Source: JBOHBN01 sp050698355
GTDB taxonomy: Bacteria; Actinomycetota; Actinomycetes; Streptosporangiales; WHST01
Assembly: GCA_050698355.1 (NCBI GenBank)
Contig: JBOHBN010000050.1
Span: forward strand, 1 to 21,955
Direction: 5' to 3'
DNA: 21,955 nucleotides
Shown: piece after piece, positions 13,532-20,949 of the stretch
Layout of the letters: the number at the start of each line of letters is the position of its first letter
Numbering within the stretch: position 1 is the stretch's first letter
Position numbers and translations under genes: made by a program
Notes under the pieces: model-generated
Seen by the model: the letters and a program-made list of their open reading frames with translations, nothing else
The model's database searches: none
Told to the model about the DNA's origin: nothing

Positions 13532-14397
13532 GAGTGCTCCGGTTGCGGCTGCTGGTCGGGTTGCACGTGCAAGGTCCACGGGTCGGTCACCAAAGTGGAC
13601 ACGCGGGTCTCCACCGTAGTGCCGGTGGCCCGCAGGTTTTCGACGAGCCGGTGCGCCGCTACGGGGAGCCACGGCCACTCCGACGCCCAGTGCGCGAGGT
13701 CGACCAGCGCGGGCCCGTCCCACTCCATCGCCTCGGACACCGGGTGGTGCCGCAGGTCGGCCGTAACGTACACGTCGGCGGCCGTGCCGCGCACGACATC
13801 CAGCAGCGAGTCGCCTGCCCCGCCGCAGATGGCGACGGTACGTACCGGTCGGTCCGGGTCACCGGTCACACGGATGCCTGTCGCGGTGCCCGGTACTGCC
13901 ACGGCGACCCGTTCGGTGAACGCGCGAAGCGGCTCGGGCGTCGCGAGGGTTCCGATCCGCCCGAGCCCCAACCCGTCGGGCAGGTCGGGAGCGGCGACGA
14001 GCGGTGCGAGGTCGCGCAGGCCGAGCGCCTCGGCCAGCACCTCCGACACACCATGCGGAGCGACATCGGCGTTGGTGTGAGCGACATACAACGATCGTCC
14101 GCCGCGAACGAGGTCGTGCACGACCCGGCCCTTCGGCGTATCGGCGGCGATTCCGTGCACCGGGCGCAGGAACAGTGGATGGTGCGTGAACACCAGGTCG
14201 GCGCCCCAGTCGGCCGCCTCGGCGGCGACCGCCCGCACAGGATCGACGGCGAGCAGCACCCGCCTGACGTCTGCTGCCGGATCCCCGCAGACGAGCCCGA
14301 CGGCGTCCCACGACTCGGCCCAGGAAGGGTCGTACACCTGCTCGATGACCGCAACGACGTCCCGTAGCCGCGGGGGCGGCGCCGCTGGTTCGCTCAC
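13528..14397 (-). CDS. NIF3-like dinuclear-metal-centre protein
   Basis: A 289-residue protein of the NIF3/DUF34 family, often labelled GTP cyclohydrolase I type 2 although its true reaction is unsettled. Metal-binding motifs are visible: THHPLFL (H72, H73), HTNAD (H107, D111) and, near the C-terminus, VDLAHWASEW, the usual position of the last His/Glu ligands. The GGAGDSLLD and VTADLRHH motifs are also typical. There is no large inserted domain, so it is of the short form. The GTG start at 14397 lies 60 bp from the divergent MFS gene. It heads the operon with the zinc-ribbon and RNase H/phosphatase genes, the same order as Rv2230c-Rv2229c-Rv2228c. Confidence 0.94.
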   Translation of the reverse strand: MSEPAAPPPRLRDVVAVIEQVYDPSWAESWDAVGLVCGDPAADVRRVLLAVDPVRAVAAEAADWGADLVFTHHPLFLRPVHGIAADTPKGRVVHDLVRGGRSLYVAHTNADVAPHGVSEVLAEALGLRDLAPLVAAPDLPDGLGLGRIGTLATPEPLRAFTERVAVAVPGTATGIRVTGDPDRPVRTVAICGGAGDSLLDVVRGTAADVYVTADLRHHPVSEAMEWDGPALVDLAHWASEWPWLPVAAHRLVENLRATGTTVETRVSTLVTDPWTLHVQPDQQPQPEHS

Positions 14398-14457
14398 TCA
14401 GGCAGGCTACCGGCCAGGCCGGGCGGCGCAGGTGCGGGCACACGGTAGAACAGTCTG

Positions 14458-15615
14458 GTGCCCCGAGACTTCCGGCTGCTGCTCGTATCCACGTTCGTCA
14501 CCACAGGAAGTTTCGGCCTGCTGCTGCCCATCGTGCCGTTGTGGGCACTCGCGGGAGGGGCGAGCACGACCGGCGCCGGCGCCACGAACGCGACCTTCCT
14601 CCTCGTCACCGTGGCCGCGCAGGTCGTGTCGCCCGCCGTGCTGCGCGCCATCGGCCACCGCGAGTCGCTGTTCGCCGGCGGCCTGCTGCTCGGATTGCCG
14701 ACCTTCGCGTACGCGATTACCAGCGATCTGGGACCGCTTGTGGCCGTGAGCGCCGTGCGCGGACTCGGCTTCGCTCTCGTGGTGGTCACCGGCATCACTC
14801 TGGTCGCGCGGCTGCTGCCGGCCGAGCGGCGCGGGCGGGGTTTCGGTCTGTACGGCATGGCCGTCGGTCTGCCGAACCTGGTGTTCCTGCCTGCGGGCCC
14901 GTGGATCGCCGAGCACCTCAGCTTCCAGGCACTGTTCGTCACCGGCGGCGTCCTGCCGCTCGCCGGGGTCGTCCTGGTCGCCGCGATGCGGGTACGGACA
15001 AGGCAAGGCCCCGTACGCCCCGCCCGTACCCAACGGGCGGGCCTGCCGCCGCTACGGTCGTTCACTGTCCCGGCGGTGGTGATGTGCGCGCACGCGATCG
15101 GCAGCAGCACGATCGTCACGTTCCTTCCCGCGGCGCTCCCGGGCGGGGCGACGGTCGCCGCCGCCCTGTTCGCCTACAGCGCCGGCACGGTGATCGGCCG
15201 GTGGACGGCGGGCATCCTCCGCGACCGGCGCCGGCGACCTGTCGTACTCGGGCCGGCAGCGGTGGCCTGCGCCGTCGGCCAGCTGGCGCTCGGGTTTGCC
15301 GCGTACAGCGAGGAGCAGGGGTTGGTGGCCGCGGCCGGCGTACCCGGCGCGCTGATATTCGGCCTCGGCTTCGGGGCCGTGCAAACCGACACGCTCACCG
15401 TGATGTTCGACCGGATACCCGCACGCGGCTACGACCTCGCCAGCACGGCGTGGAACATGGCCTTCGACTCCGGCACCGGCATCGGGTCCCTCGTCATCGG
15501 CGTGCTCGCGACCGCGTTCGACTTCCCGACCGCGTTCACGCTCGCCGCGGCCCTACTCGCCCTGCTCGTACCCGTAGCCGTCGCCCTCAGCCGGTCGCGA
15601 ACCCGCGCCGGGTAG
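14458..15615 (+). CDS. Major facilitator superfamily permease
   Basis: A 385-residue membrane protein with about twelve hydrophobic helices in two halves. An RLLPAERRGRGFGLYGMAVG segment follows helix 4, and a cytosolic loop rich in R and P lies near residues 180-205. The second half has GRWTAGILRDRRRRPVVLGP, the MFS loop-8/9 signature. The substrate is unknown; the type resembles drug/metabolite exporters. The GTG at 14458 has no Shine-Dalgarno, but TAGAAC at 14446-14451 stands at -10 distance, so a leaderless transcript is possible. It diverges from the NIF3 operon. The stop overlaps a TAnnnT hexamer (15613-15618) that could be the tRNA's -10. Confidence 0.9.
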   Translation: MPRDFRLLLVSTFVTTGSFGLLLPIVPLWALAGGASTTGAGATNATFLLVTVAAQVVSPAVLRAIGHRESLFAGGLLLGLPTFAYAITSDLGPLVAVSAVRGLGFALVVVTGITLVARLLPAERRGRGFGLYGMAVGLPNLVFLPAGPWIAEHLSFQALFVTGGVLPLAGVVLVAAMRVRTRQGPVRPARTQRAGLPPLRSFTVPAVVMCAHAIGSSTIVTFLPAALPGGATVAAALFAYSAGTVIGRWTAGILRDRRRRPVVLGPAAVACAVGQLALGFAAYSEEQGLVAAAGVPGALIFGLGFGAVQTDTLTVMFDRIPARGYDLASTAWNMAFDSGTGIGSLVIGVLATAFDFPTAFTLAAALLALLVPVAVALSRSRTRAG

Positions 15616-15631
15616 GCTTGGTCCCCGTTCC

Positions 15632-15703
15632 GGGCGCATAGCTCAGCGGTAGAGCACCGCCCTTACAAGGCGGGGGTCACTGGTTCGATCCCAGTTGCGC
15701 CCA
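15632..15703 (+). tRNA. tRNA-Val (UAC anticodon)
   Basis: A complete 72-nt cloverleaf. The acceptor stem is GGGCGCA/TGCGCCC with discriminator A, and the D-arm is GCTC/GAGC. The anticodon stem CCGCC/GGCGG encloses the loop CTTACAA, giving anticodon UAC (reads GUA valine codons). The T-arm is ACTGG/CCAGT with loop TTCGATC. The 3' CCA is not encoded. The tRNA follows the MFS gene by 16 bp. Its 3' end borders a stretch rich in recombinase relics, which makes it a candidate integration site. Confidence 0.97.
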
Positions 15704-16021
15704 CCCGGAGTATCCGCAGATCAGCGATAGTGGCCACTCCCCGGTCGGCGTACGGCGCGGCCAGCGGTGACCATCCGTGCGATTAGCGTGCAACCAGCTC
15801 GCCGGGACCAGAACACCCGCAGCGCCATCGTCCTCGTCGTTGCGCCGTATCCGTTCGTCGTGCACGGCCGTGGACAGGACCGCTCGCAGCAGGCGGCCAA
15901 CCGGCATGGCCGCGTCACATCGAGGCGCTACGCGACGCTGGCGTCCACCTGGTCTACGGCGAGGACGTCTGGCCGTTTCATAGAGGGACCACCTTGTCAG
16001 AGCGGAGGGGTCCCCCGGCCC
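15704..16021. other. Gene-poor stretch downstream of tRNA-Val
   Basis: I see no intact gene in these 318 bases. All frames are short and of shadow-like composition. One plus-strand piece, 15910-15984, reads RHIEALRDAGVHLVYGEDVW, which resembles the C-terminal part of actinobacterial flavoproteins of the phosphopantothenoylcysteine-decarboxylase class. The preceding codons do not look protein-like and a stop lies at 15784-15786. It is probably debris of a lost gene. Confidence 0.45.
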
Positions 16022-16507
16022 TCAGGTCCGGGACGTCGATGCCACAAGCTCGGCCAGGTGGTGTAGCGAGTTAGTGAGATGCTCAGGGCCGAACGGCGGG
16101 AACTGGATGTATTCCCGGATGTACTGCGGTACCGCCGACCAGTCGTAGGTGAGCGTGACCTCAGTCTCGGACGGACCGAGCGGCGCAAGGTCGTAACGCC
16201 AGATCCAGCCGCCGAACTCCAGCTGACCGTCGCCCTTTTCCTCCCCCGTCAGCCAGCCAATGGCGCGCGGCGGGTCGAGCACCTGGACCTTGTTGACCAC
16301 CTGGTAGTGACCGTTTGGGTGGTTGGCGTGATACATGTCCATCCGGAAAATCTGCCCCACCTCGGTCAGCGTCGCCCGGTCGACAGGTTCCTGAACCCAG
16401 CCGGTGCCGTCGATCGAAGAATGGGTGGTCGGGTCCGCCAGTACCGCGAACACCCTGGCGGCGGGCACGGCGACAGTCAGGGTAGCGCTCACGTTCTCCT
16501 GGTCCAT
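16022..16507 (-). CDS. SRPBCC (START-like) domain protein
   Basis: A 161-residue single-domain protein of the SRPBCC/polyketide-cyclase-like fold, a hydrophobic-ligand-binding cavity. Typical features are the opening VSATLTVAVPAARVFAVLADP, the central pattern VLDPPRAIGWLTGEE, the strand WIWRYDLAPLGPSETEVTLTYDW and a C-terminal helix HLTNSLHHLAELV. No catalytic function can be deduced. I chose the ATG at 16507 because AAGGAG lies about ten bases upstream and the homologous domain starts there; an ATG at 16528 in frame is possible. It reads toward the tRNA and is the first intact gene after it. Confidence 0.87.
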   Translation of the reverse strand: MDQENVSATLTVAVPAARVFAVLADPTTHSSIDGTGWVQEPVDRATLTEVGQIFRMDMYHANHPNGHYQVVNKVQVLDPPRAIGWLTGEEKGDGQLEFGGWIWRYDLAPLGPSETEVTLTYDWSAVPQYIREYIQFPPFGPEHLTNSLHHLAELVASTSRT

Positions 16508-16611
16508 GGTGTGCACGCTCCTTGTCATCTCATCTCGGGCCCCTGTAGGTGCGGAAGGGGGACGTTCCTAACATGCAGACGACCCGGCCCCGCGGAACTC
16601 ATCGGTCGTGT

Positions 16612-16628
16612 GGGCGCAACTTGCGCCC
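16612..16628. repeat. 17-bp palindrome related to the tRNA-Val 3' end
   Basis: GGGCGCAA and TTGCGCCC (16612-16619 and 16621-16628) are perfect inverted arms around one base. Bases 16611-16621 equal the reverse complement of the last 11 bases of tRNA-Val (15693-15703). The rest of 16508-16783 holds no gene that I can support. Confidence 0.4.
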
Positions 16629-16783
16629 GTGCCACCGCCACCACCCCGACGCGATACCGCTGCGCACCAATTGAGCCAATCTCCGGTCGGGCGAGCAACC
16701 TCGGCCATGGCCTCCGGCGGGGCACTCCGGCTCCGGGATGAAGGTCCGCGCCTGCGGGTCCGGGGTGGTCGCTGAGTGCCTGT

Positions 16784-17020
16784 TCATCCGCCCGCCGACC
16801 ACCCGGACAAGCCGGGCAGACCAGACTCCAGGCCCTCCCCCAGCCGCTTGAAAGCAGCCTGGGTGAGCGGCGATGGGACATGCATGTAGATCTCCATGGT
16901 GACGTCGATCTTGCTGTGCCGCAGGATCTGCATCGCCACACGCTGGTGCACATCAAGCGCCGCCAAGAGCGAACCGCAGGTGTGGCGAGTGTCGTGCACG
17001 CGAATCGACGGCACGCCCAA
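16784..17020 (-). pseudogene. Tyrosine recombinase (integrase), C-terminal remnant 1
   Basis: A 78-codon frame holds only the last catalytic part of a phage/ICE-type tyrosine integrase. VHDTRHTCGSLL gives the HxxR box (H9, R12), ILRHSKIDVT the next histidine (H35), and EIYMHV the tyrosine nucleophile (Y45). The N-terminal DNA-binding domains and the first catalytic arginine are absent. In this frame a stop lies three codons before the TTG at 17020, so the break is near 17025. Right upstream, 17147-17030 encodes a short hydrophobic stretch in another frame, likely from unrelated DNA. The remnant is inactive by itself. It lies in the same orientation as the second remnant at 17929-18390 but belongs to a different integrase family. 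Confidence 0.75.
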
Positions 17021-17204
17021 AGCATGTCATCGCGACGACGATCACTGTCACCACGCCCACGTCCCCCGCGAGGGTGCCCCGCACGACCATGGTATCGGCG
17101 GCGAGCAGTGCGATCGCAAGCGTCGTCTCCGACACGAGCACGGTCACGATCCGGGCCGGTGTTGCCGGGCAAAGAACACCAGGTCGAAAGATTCCGACTG
17201 TGCC

Positions 17205-17924
17205 TCACGTCCGGGCTGGCAGCACGCACAGCTCGTTGCCCGACGGATCGCCGTAGACCCGCCACAGCAGCTCGCCCCAGTCAGAGTGGAGCTCGCGGCC
17301 GCCGCGCTCGGCGATGCCCGCCGCGACCGCGTAGGGGTCGTCGCCGGTCTCGAGCCGGACGTCGAGGTGCAGCCGGTTCTTACCCTCGCTCTTGGACACC
17401 GGCTCGGGGCACAGTTCGAGGAGCGGTCCCCGCTGGGACGGGTGGCGCAGGGTCCGGGGCGCGACCCCAGGTGCCTCGGTCCAGCCGGTCAGCCAGGACC
17501 AGAACTCCGCATCGCAGTCCGGGTCGGCGGAGTCGAGCGCGAGCGCAGCGATCGGGCCGGTGTCGACGTACGCCGACCGCTCCTCCATCACGCAGCATGG
17601 GTTGCCCTCCGGGTCGGCGAGCACGACCCAGGGCACGTCGCCCTGGCCGATGTCGAGGAGGCGGGCGCCAAGTGCGACCATCCGATCGGCCTCCTCGGCC
17701 TGCCGGGCTCCGCCGCGAAGGTCGAGGTGCAGTCGCAGCGGCTCGGACGGCGGCTCGGGGACGCACTGGAAGCACAGGTCGAGTACCGGTCCGCCCTCGA
17801 CCGAGAGCCGTGTCTCGAAGACGTCGGGCTCGTCGGTTAGTCGGTCACCGCCTACCGCCGCCTCCCAGAACCGGCCTAGCCGCTGCGGGTCGAGGGCGTC
17901 GAACACCAGGTTCTCCAGGTACAT
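17205..17924 (-). CDS. Two-domain VOC (glyoxalase/bleomycin-resistance-fold) protein
   Basis: A 239-residue protein made of two VOC modules. The first (about 1-115) runs from YLENLVFDALDPQRLGRFWE to VLADPEGNPCCVME. The second (about 125-238) has LALDSADPDCDAEFWSWLTG and ends VYGDPSGNELCVLP. Both have the DPxGN motif of the last strand. Such proteins bind metals or small ligands; no substrate can be read from the sequence. The ATG at 17924 has no Shine-Dalgarno, but TACGCT (17936-17931) ends six bases before it, which fits a leaderless mRNA. An adjacent in-frame GTG at 17927 is an alternative. The gene is bracketed by two integrase remnants, suggesting it arrived as cargo. Confidence 0.88.
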   Translation of the reverse strand: MYLENLVFDALDPQRLGRFWEAAVGGDRLTDEPDVFETRLSVEGGPVLDLCFQCVPEPPSEPLRLHLDLRGGARQAEEADRMVALGARLLDIGQGDVPWVVLADPEGNPCCVMEERSAYVDTGPIAALALDSADPDCDAEFWSWLTGWTEAPGVAPRTLRHPSQRGPLLELCPEPVSKSEGKNRLHLDVRLETGDDPYAVAAGIAERGGRELHSDWGELLWRVYGDPSGNELCVLPART

Positions 17925-17928
17925 CACG

Positions 17929-18390
17929 TCAGCGTAGTCTCAACGCCCCACGGAGACGTGAAGCCCACAATGGCCTAGCCCACCACTGTCGCGCATCACC
18001 CGACGGAAGACATCGACCATTGCCCCTACCCTGTGCGAACTTTCTGTACGTCTTCAAGGCGCGCGGCCGACTCGGCCCGCCGTGCCTGCGGGCGGCGGCC
18101 CGACGGCCATACTCGGCACCAGGCGGCAGGCCGTCAGTGGCCGTACAGCACGGAAGTACAGCAGCCGGCCCGTCGTCGGCGAACAGGTACCCGAGGCGTT
18201 CCACGGCGTTCCGCTGAACCTTTTTCGTCACGTCCACATAGATCGTCTTGGTGACCGTCGGGCAGCTTTGTCCGAGCACGTCTTGGATGTTCTCCAGTGG
18301 CACGCCCTGCTTATACAGCAGAGTTGCGCACGAGTGCCGCAGGTCGTGGAACGGATACGCCGAACGCCGGCAAACCCATGCACCTGTCAC
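17929..18390 (-). pseudogene. Tyrosine recombinase (integrase), C-terminal remnant 2
   Basis: The first 72 codons match the end of a tyrosine recombinase: YPFHDLRHSCATLL supplies HxxR (H15, R18), VLGQSCPTVTKTIY has a glutamine (Q41) where LGHS is usual, and Y51 is the nucleophile. The helix NAVERLGYLFAD follows. The remaining 80 codons to 17929 do not look like an integrase tail and are probably a non-native extension. The part before residue 12 and all N-terminal domains are missing. The altered histidine and the truncation argue that it is dead. Its family differs from remnant 1 (different spacing and C-terminal helix), so two separate elements seem to have left traces here. Confidence 0.75.
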
Positions 18391-18405
18391 GGCTTGGATG
18401 CAGCC

Positions 18406-18948
18406 TCACCCGAAGCTCGCAGCGAACCGCCAATCCGGGTAGGTCGTCTCCAACAGGTCCGCATGAGCCCTCCAGTCGGTCACCTGGAGCTGATCCACGG
18501 ACCGGACAGTGACCTCCGCTCGGTCATCGATCTCGAAACCCCACGAGAAGCCCAGCAGCGGTACCACTTGCCTTGCCTCTGCTTCAAGCGGCGAGTACGC
18601 CAGAAAGCTATGCGCTAACCAATCCATCCGAGGCCGGGCGTCCCGAGCGGGTGCGTCGAACAGCGTCGGCTCGAAGCCGAAGAAGCAGTACGGTGATGGC
18701 GAGTCGGGAAAGAGCGCGAAAGGGTCCATCTCGAAGCCGCGACCGCCCGAGTCGTAATCGGTCGAGCGCACCAGTTGCACCCACCCGAACAGAGCGTCGT
18801 AGCCGCTGCCCGCGTACTCGACCCGCGCCGTCATGTGCGGCAGCCCTTTAGCCCCTGGGAACGCACCCACCGTGGCTGGCTCGTCGGTCGTCTTGCACGA
18901 TACCTGGACGCGACCAGATCGGCCCTCACGAGAAAACTGAATCTCCAT
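18406..18948 (-). CDS. Hypothetical protein, unrecognised family
   Basis: I do not recognise a named domain in this 180-residue protein. It is soluble and acidic, with no signal peptide or membrane helix, and is rich in aromatic residues. Notable segments are TTDEPATVGAFPGAKGLPHM, GWVQLVRSTDYDSGG, MDPFALFPDSPSPYCFFG and WLAHSFLAYSPL. The regular composition and clean third-position GC bias argue for a real gene. The ATG at 18948 lacks a Shine-Dalgarno, but TAGGGT (18960-18955) ends six bases upstream, so it may be leaderless, like the VOC gene. It ends 16 bp before the open frame of integrase remnant 2 begins. A cargo gene of the former element is a fair guess, nothing more. Confidence 0.8.
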   Translation of the reverse strand: MEIQFSREGRSGRVQVSCKTTDEPATVGAFPGAKGLPHMTARVEYAGSGYDALFGWVQLVRSTDYDSGGRGFEMDPFALFPDSPSPYCFFGFEPTLFDAPARDARPRMDWLAHSFLAYSPLEAEARQVVPLLGFSWGFEIDDRAEVTVRSVDQLQVTDWRAHADLLETTYPDWRFAASFG

Positions 18949-19003
18949 CCGACGACCCTAGGCTGGAGCCATCCCCGTCGCTGACGGCAGACTCCCGCCG
19001 CCG

Positions 19004-19055
19004 TGATCGTGGGAAGCGCACCCGTGCCGGGCAACTGGTGGACTTCCCACGATCA
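19004..19055. repeat. 52-bp imperfect palindromic element, possible terminator
   Basis: TGATCGTGGGAAG (19004-19016) and CTTCCCACGATCA (19043-19055) are perfect 13-bp inverted arms. Four more pairs (CACC 19019-19022 with GGTG 19037-19040) lie inside, past two mismatches. It sits 29 bp beyond the 3' end of the substrate-binding-protein gene, so its RNA hairpin could end that transcript. No T-run follows. It may also be a mobile or REP-like repeat. Confidence 0.45.
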
Positions 19056-19084
19056 TGAACCGCCCCAGCCGGGCGCAACGACCG

Positions 19085-20674
19085 TCAGTCGGTGACGCCG
19101 ATCTGGCCGTACTCCAGGTATCCCAGCCCGTCGAACTTGAAGTGCGACACCCGGCTGGTGTGCGCGAGCTTGGTGTCGGCGAACCACAGCGGCGCTACGG
19201 GCATGTCCTGCAGGATCAGGTTCTCGGCGCGGTGGTAGTACGTCACCGACTTCTTCGGACTGGTCGCCTCGTTTCCCTTCTGCAGCGCCTTGTCGACAGC
19301 GCGGTTGGAGTAGCCCGTGCCGTTCGACGCCGCGCCGGTGCCGTACAGCGGCGCCAGGTAGTCGACCGGGCTCGGGTAGTCCTCGACCCAGCCGAGCCGG
19401 TACGGGCCGGTCACCTTGTGGCCGCGGGTGGTCTGCAGGTACTGGGTCCACTGCTGGCCCTTGAGCGTGGTCTTTACGCCGAGAATGTTGTGCAGCTGAT
19501 GGGCGACCGCCTCGACCCAGCCCTCGTTGCCCGATCCGGTGTTGTACCAGAGCGCGACCGGCTTGGAGGAGTCGTAGCCGGACTGTTTCCACAGCTGCCG
19601 CGCCTTCGCCGGGTGGTACTCGCACAGCTCACCGCACGCGTCGTCGCGGTGACCGAGCTTGATCAACGGTGTCACCAGCGACTGGGCGGGCGATGCCGTG
19701 CCGTTCAGGACCTTGTGCACGATCGCCTCACGGTCGATCGCCATCGATATCGCCTTGCGGGCGCGGGCGTCGGAGTACTGGTCGAGCCACAGCGGGAAAC
19801 CGAGGTAGGTGAAGCTCGAGCTCTGGTGGGTGAGGAACCCGCCCGCCAGATCTTGCGGCGCCGAGGCGACGCGCGCGTCGGGAATGTTCGTCGACACGTC
19901 CAGGTTCCCGGCGGTCACGTCGTTGTACGCGGTGTTCGGGTCGGAGTAGATCTTGAAGGTGATCTTGTCCGCCTTGCCCGCGTCCGGTCCGGTGTAGTCG
20001 CCGAACTTCTCCAACGTGACGGTCTCGTTGTGGTTCCACGGCTCGGCCATCTTGTACGGACCGTTGCCGATGGGCTTTTCCCGGTAGCTCTTCCAGTCGC
20101 CCTTCTTCACGACGGACTCGGGCATGGGGAAGAACCCGTGGTAGCCGAGGATCAGCGGGAAGTTGATGTTGGGCGCTTCGAGGTGCACCATCAGGGTCGA
20201 GTCATCGACGACCTTTACGCCGGACATCGTCTTCGCCCGGTGCTTCACGACCCGCTCCGAGCCCTTGATCCGCAGCAGGCCGGTGAAGCGCTCGGTGGTG
20301 TACCAGCCGTTGCGCAGTACGGCGTTCCACGCGCCGGCGAACGACTGGGCGGTGACCGGCTCGCCGTTGTGGAAGGTCCACCCGTCGCGGATCTTGATGG
20401 TCCAGTTCTTCTGGTCGCTGCTCGTCACCGACTTCGCGACCAGGTTGACGGCCTCACCGGTCTTGGCGTCGACGGTCGTGAGCGCGCTGAACAGCAGGCG
20501 GTCTACGGCATTACCCTCCGACTCCGAGGCGTTGCCCGGGATCAGCTCTGCCGGCTCTCCCAGGCTCGCCGAGAAGGCCTTCAACCCGGCCTGTTGGTCC
20601 TCGCCCCCGCCACAGCCGACAGCCGCCAGGGCGATGGCCACCGCCGGGATGACCACTCGCGCCACCGTACGCAC
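19085..20674 (-). CDS. ABC transporter substrate-binding lipoprotein, peptide type (SBP family 5)
   Basis: A 529-residue secreted lipoprotein. The signal peptide has positively charged residues, a hydrophobic core and the lipobox AAVGC with C21 as the lipidated cysteine. The mature part matches extracellular solute-binding family 5 (oligopeptide, dipeptide, nickel): DGWTFHNGEPVTAQSFAGAW, the domain-hinge phrase PIGNGPYKM, AISMAIDREAIVHKVLNGTA, and the C-terminal NLILQDMPVAPLWF. It would deliver peptides or similar ligands to a membrane permease, but no permease or ATPase genes are in the window, so it is either an orphan or partnered elsewhere. The GTG at 20674 has GGAGG about eight bases upstream. 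A palindromic element follows its stop. Confidence 0.93.
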   Translation of the reverse strand: MRTVARVVIPAVAIALAAVGCGGGEDQQAGLKAFSASLGEPAELIPGNASESEGNAVDRLLFSALTTVDAKTGEAVNLVAKSVTSSDQKNWTIKIRDGWTFHNGEPVTAQSFAGAWNAVLRNGWYTTERFTGLLRIKGSERVVKHRAKTMSGVKVVDDSTLMVHLEAPNINFPLILGYHGFFPMPESVVKKGDWKSYREKPIGNGPYKMAEPWNHNETVTLEKFGDYTGPDAGKADKITFKIYSDPNTAYNDVTAGNLDVSTNIPDARVASAPQDLAGGFLTHQSSSFTYLGFPLWLDQYSDARARKAISMAIDREAIVHKVLNGTASPAQSLVTPLIKLGHRDDACGELCEYHPAKARQLWKQSGYDSSKPVALWYNTGSGNEGWVEAVAHQLHNILGVKTTLKGQQWTQYLQTTRGHKVTGPYRLGWVEDYPSPVDYLAPLYGTGAASNGTGYSNRAVDKALQKGNEATSPKKSVTYYHRAENLILQDMPVAPLWFADTKLAHTSRVSHFKFDGLGYLEYGQIGVTD

Positions 20675-20949
20675 GTCTCACCCTCCCGCTACCCACAGAC
20701 ACCACGCAGTCCTTCTGCGTGACAGCGGAGCAAATCTTACGGTTGGCAAGGCCGTATCGCTAGGTCTTTCCGACACCAGCGGCATCGGGTCCCGAATTCG
20801 AGAGGCGGGCTACTTACCTCGACGAGTACCTGCTTCCCACGACCTGCAGGCAACGAGCAGCAGGTAACGCCTGCCTCCGCCAGAGGGGCCCCGCAGTTAC
20901 ATAACGTGATCATCTTCGACGGGCAGGCAGGACAGGGAGCGCCGCACCG
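20675..20949. other. 275-bp intergenic region before the substrate-binding protein gene
   Basis: No gene is seen. On the minus strand a -10-like TAAGAT lies at 20739-20734 without a clear -35. Downstream of it a 7-bp stem (20703-20709 with 20715-20721, loop TCCTT) would form in the leader of the substrate-binding protein mRNA. Weak inverted repeats (GCAGGC/GCCTGC and ACCTGCT/AGCAGGT, about 20828-20876) lie after the peroxiredoxin gene and may help end its transcript. Confidence 0.4.

Noticed and set aside
14541..15641. A 366-residue plus-strand frame overlapping the MFS gene
   Set aside because: It is a +2-frame shadow with arginine-rich composition; the MFS frame has true membrane helices.
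15704..19056. A direct repeat of the tRNA-Val 3' end marking the far end of an integrated element
   Set aside because: No direct copy longer than about eight bases was seen; only an inverted 11-bp match exists.
19055..20722. A 555-residue plus-strand frame opposite the substrate-binding protein
   Set aside because: It is antisense to a clear lipoprotein gene, has no recognisable domain and arises from high GC in third positions.
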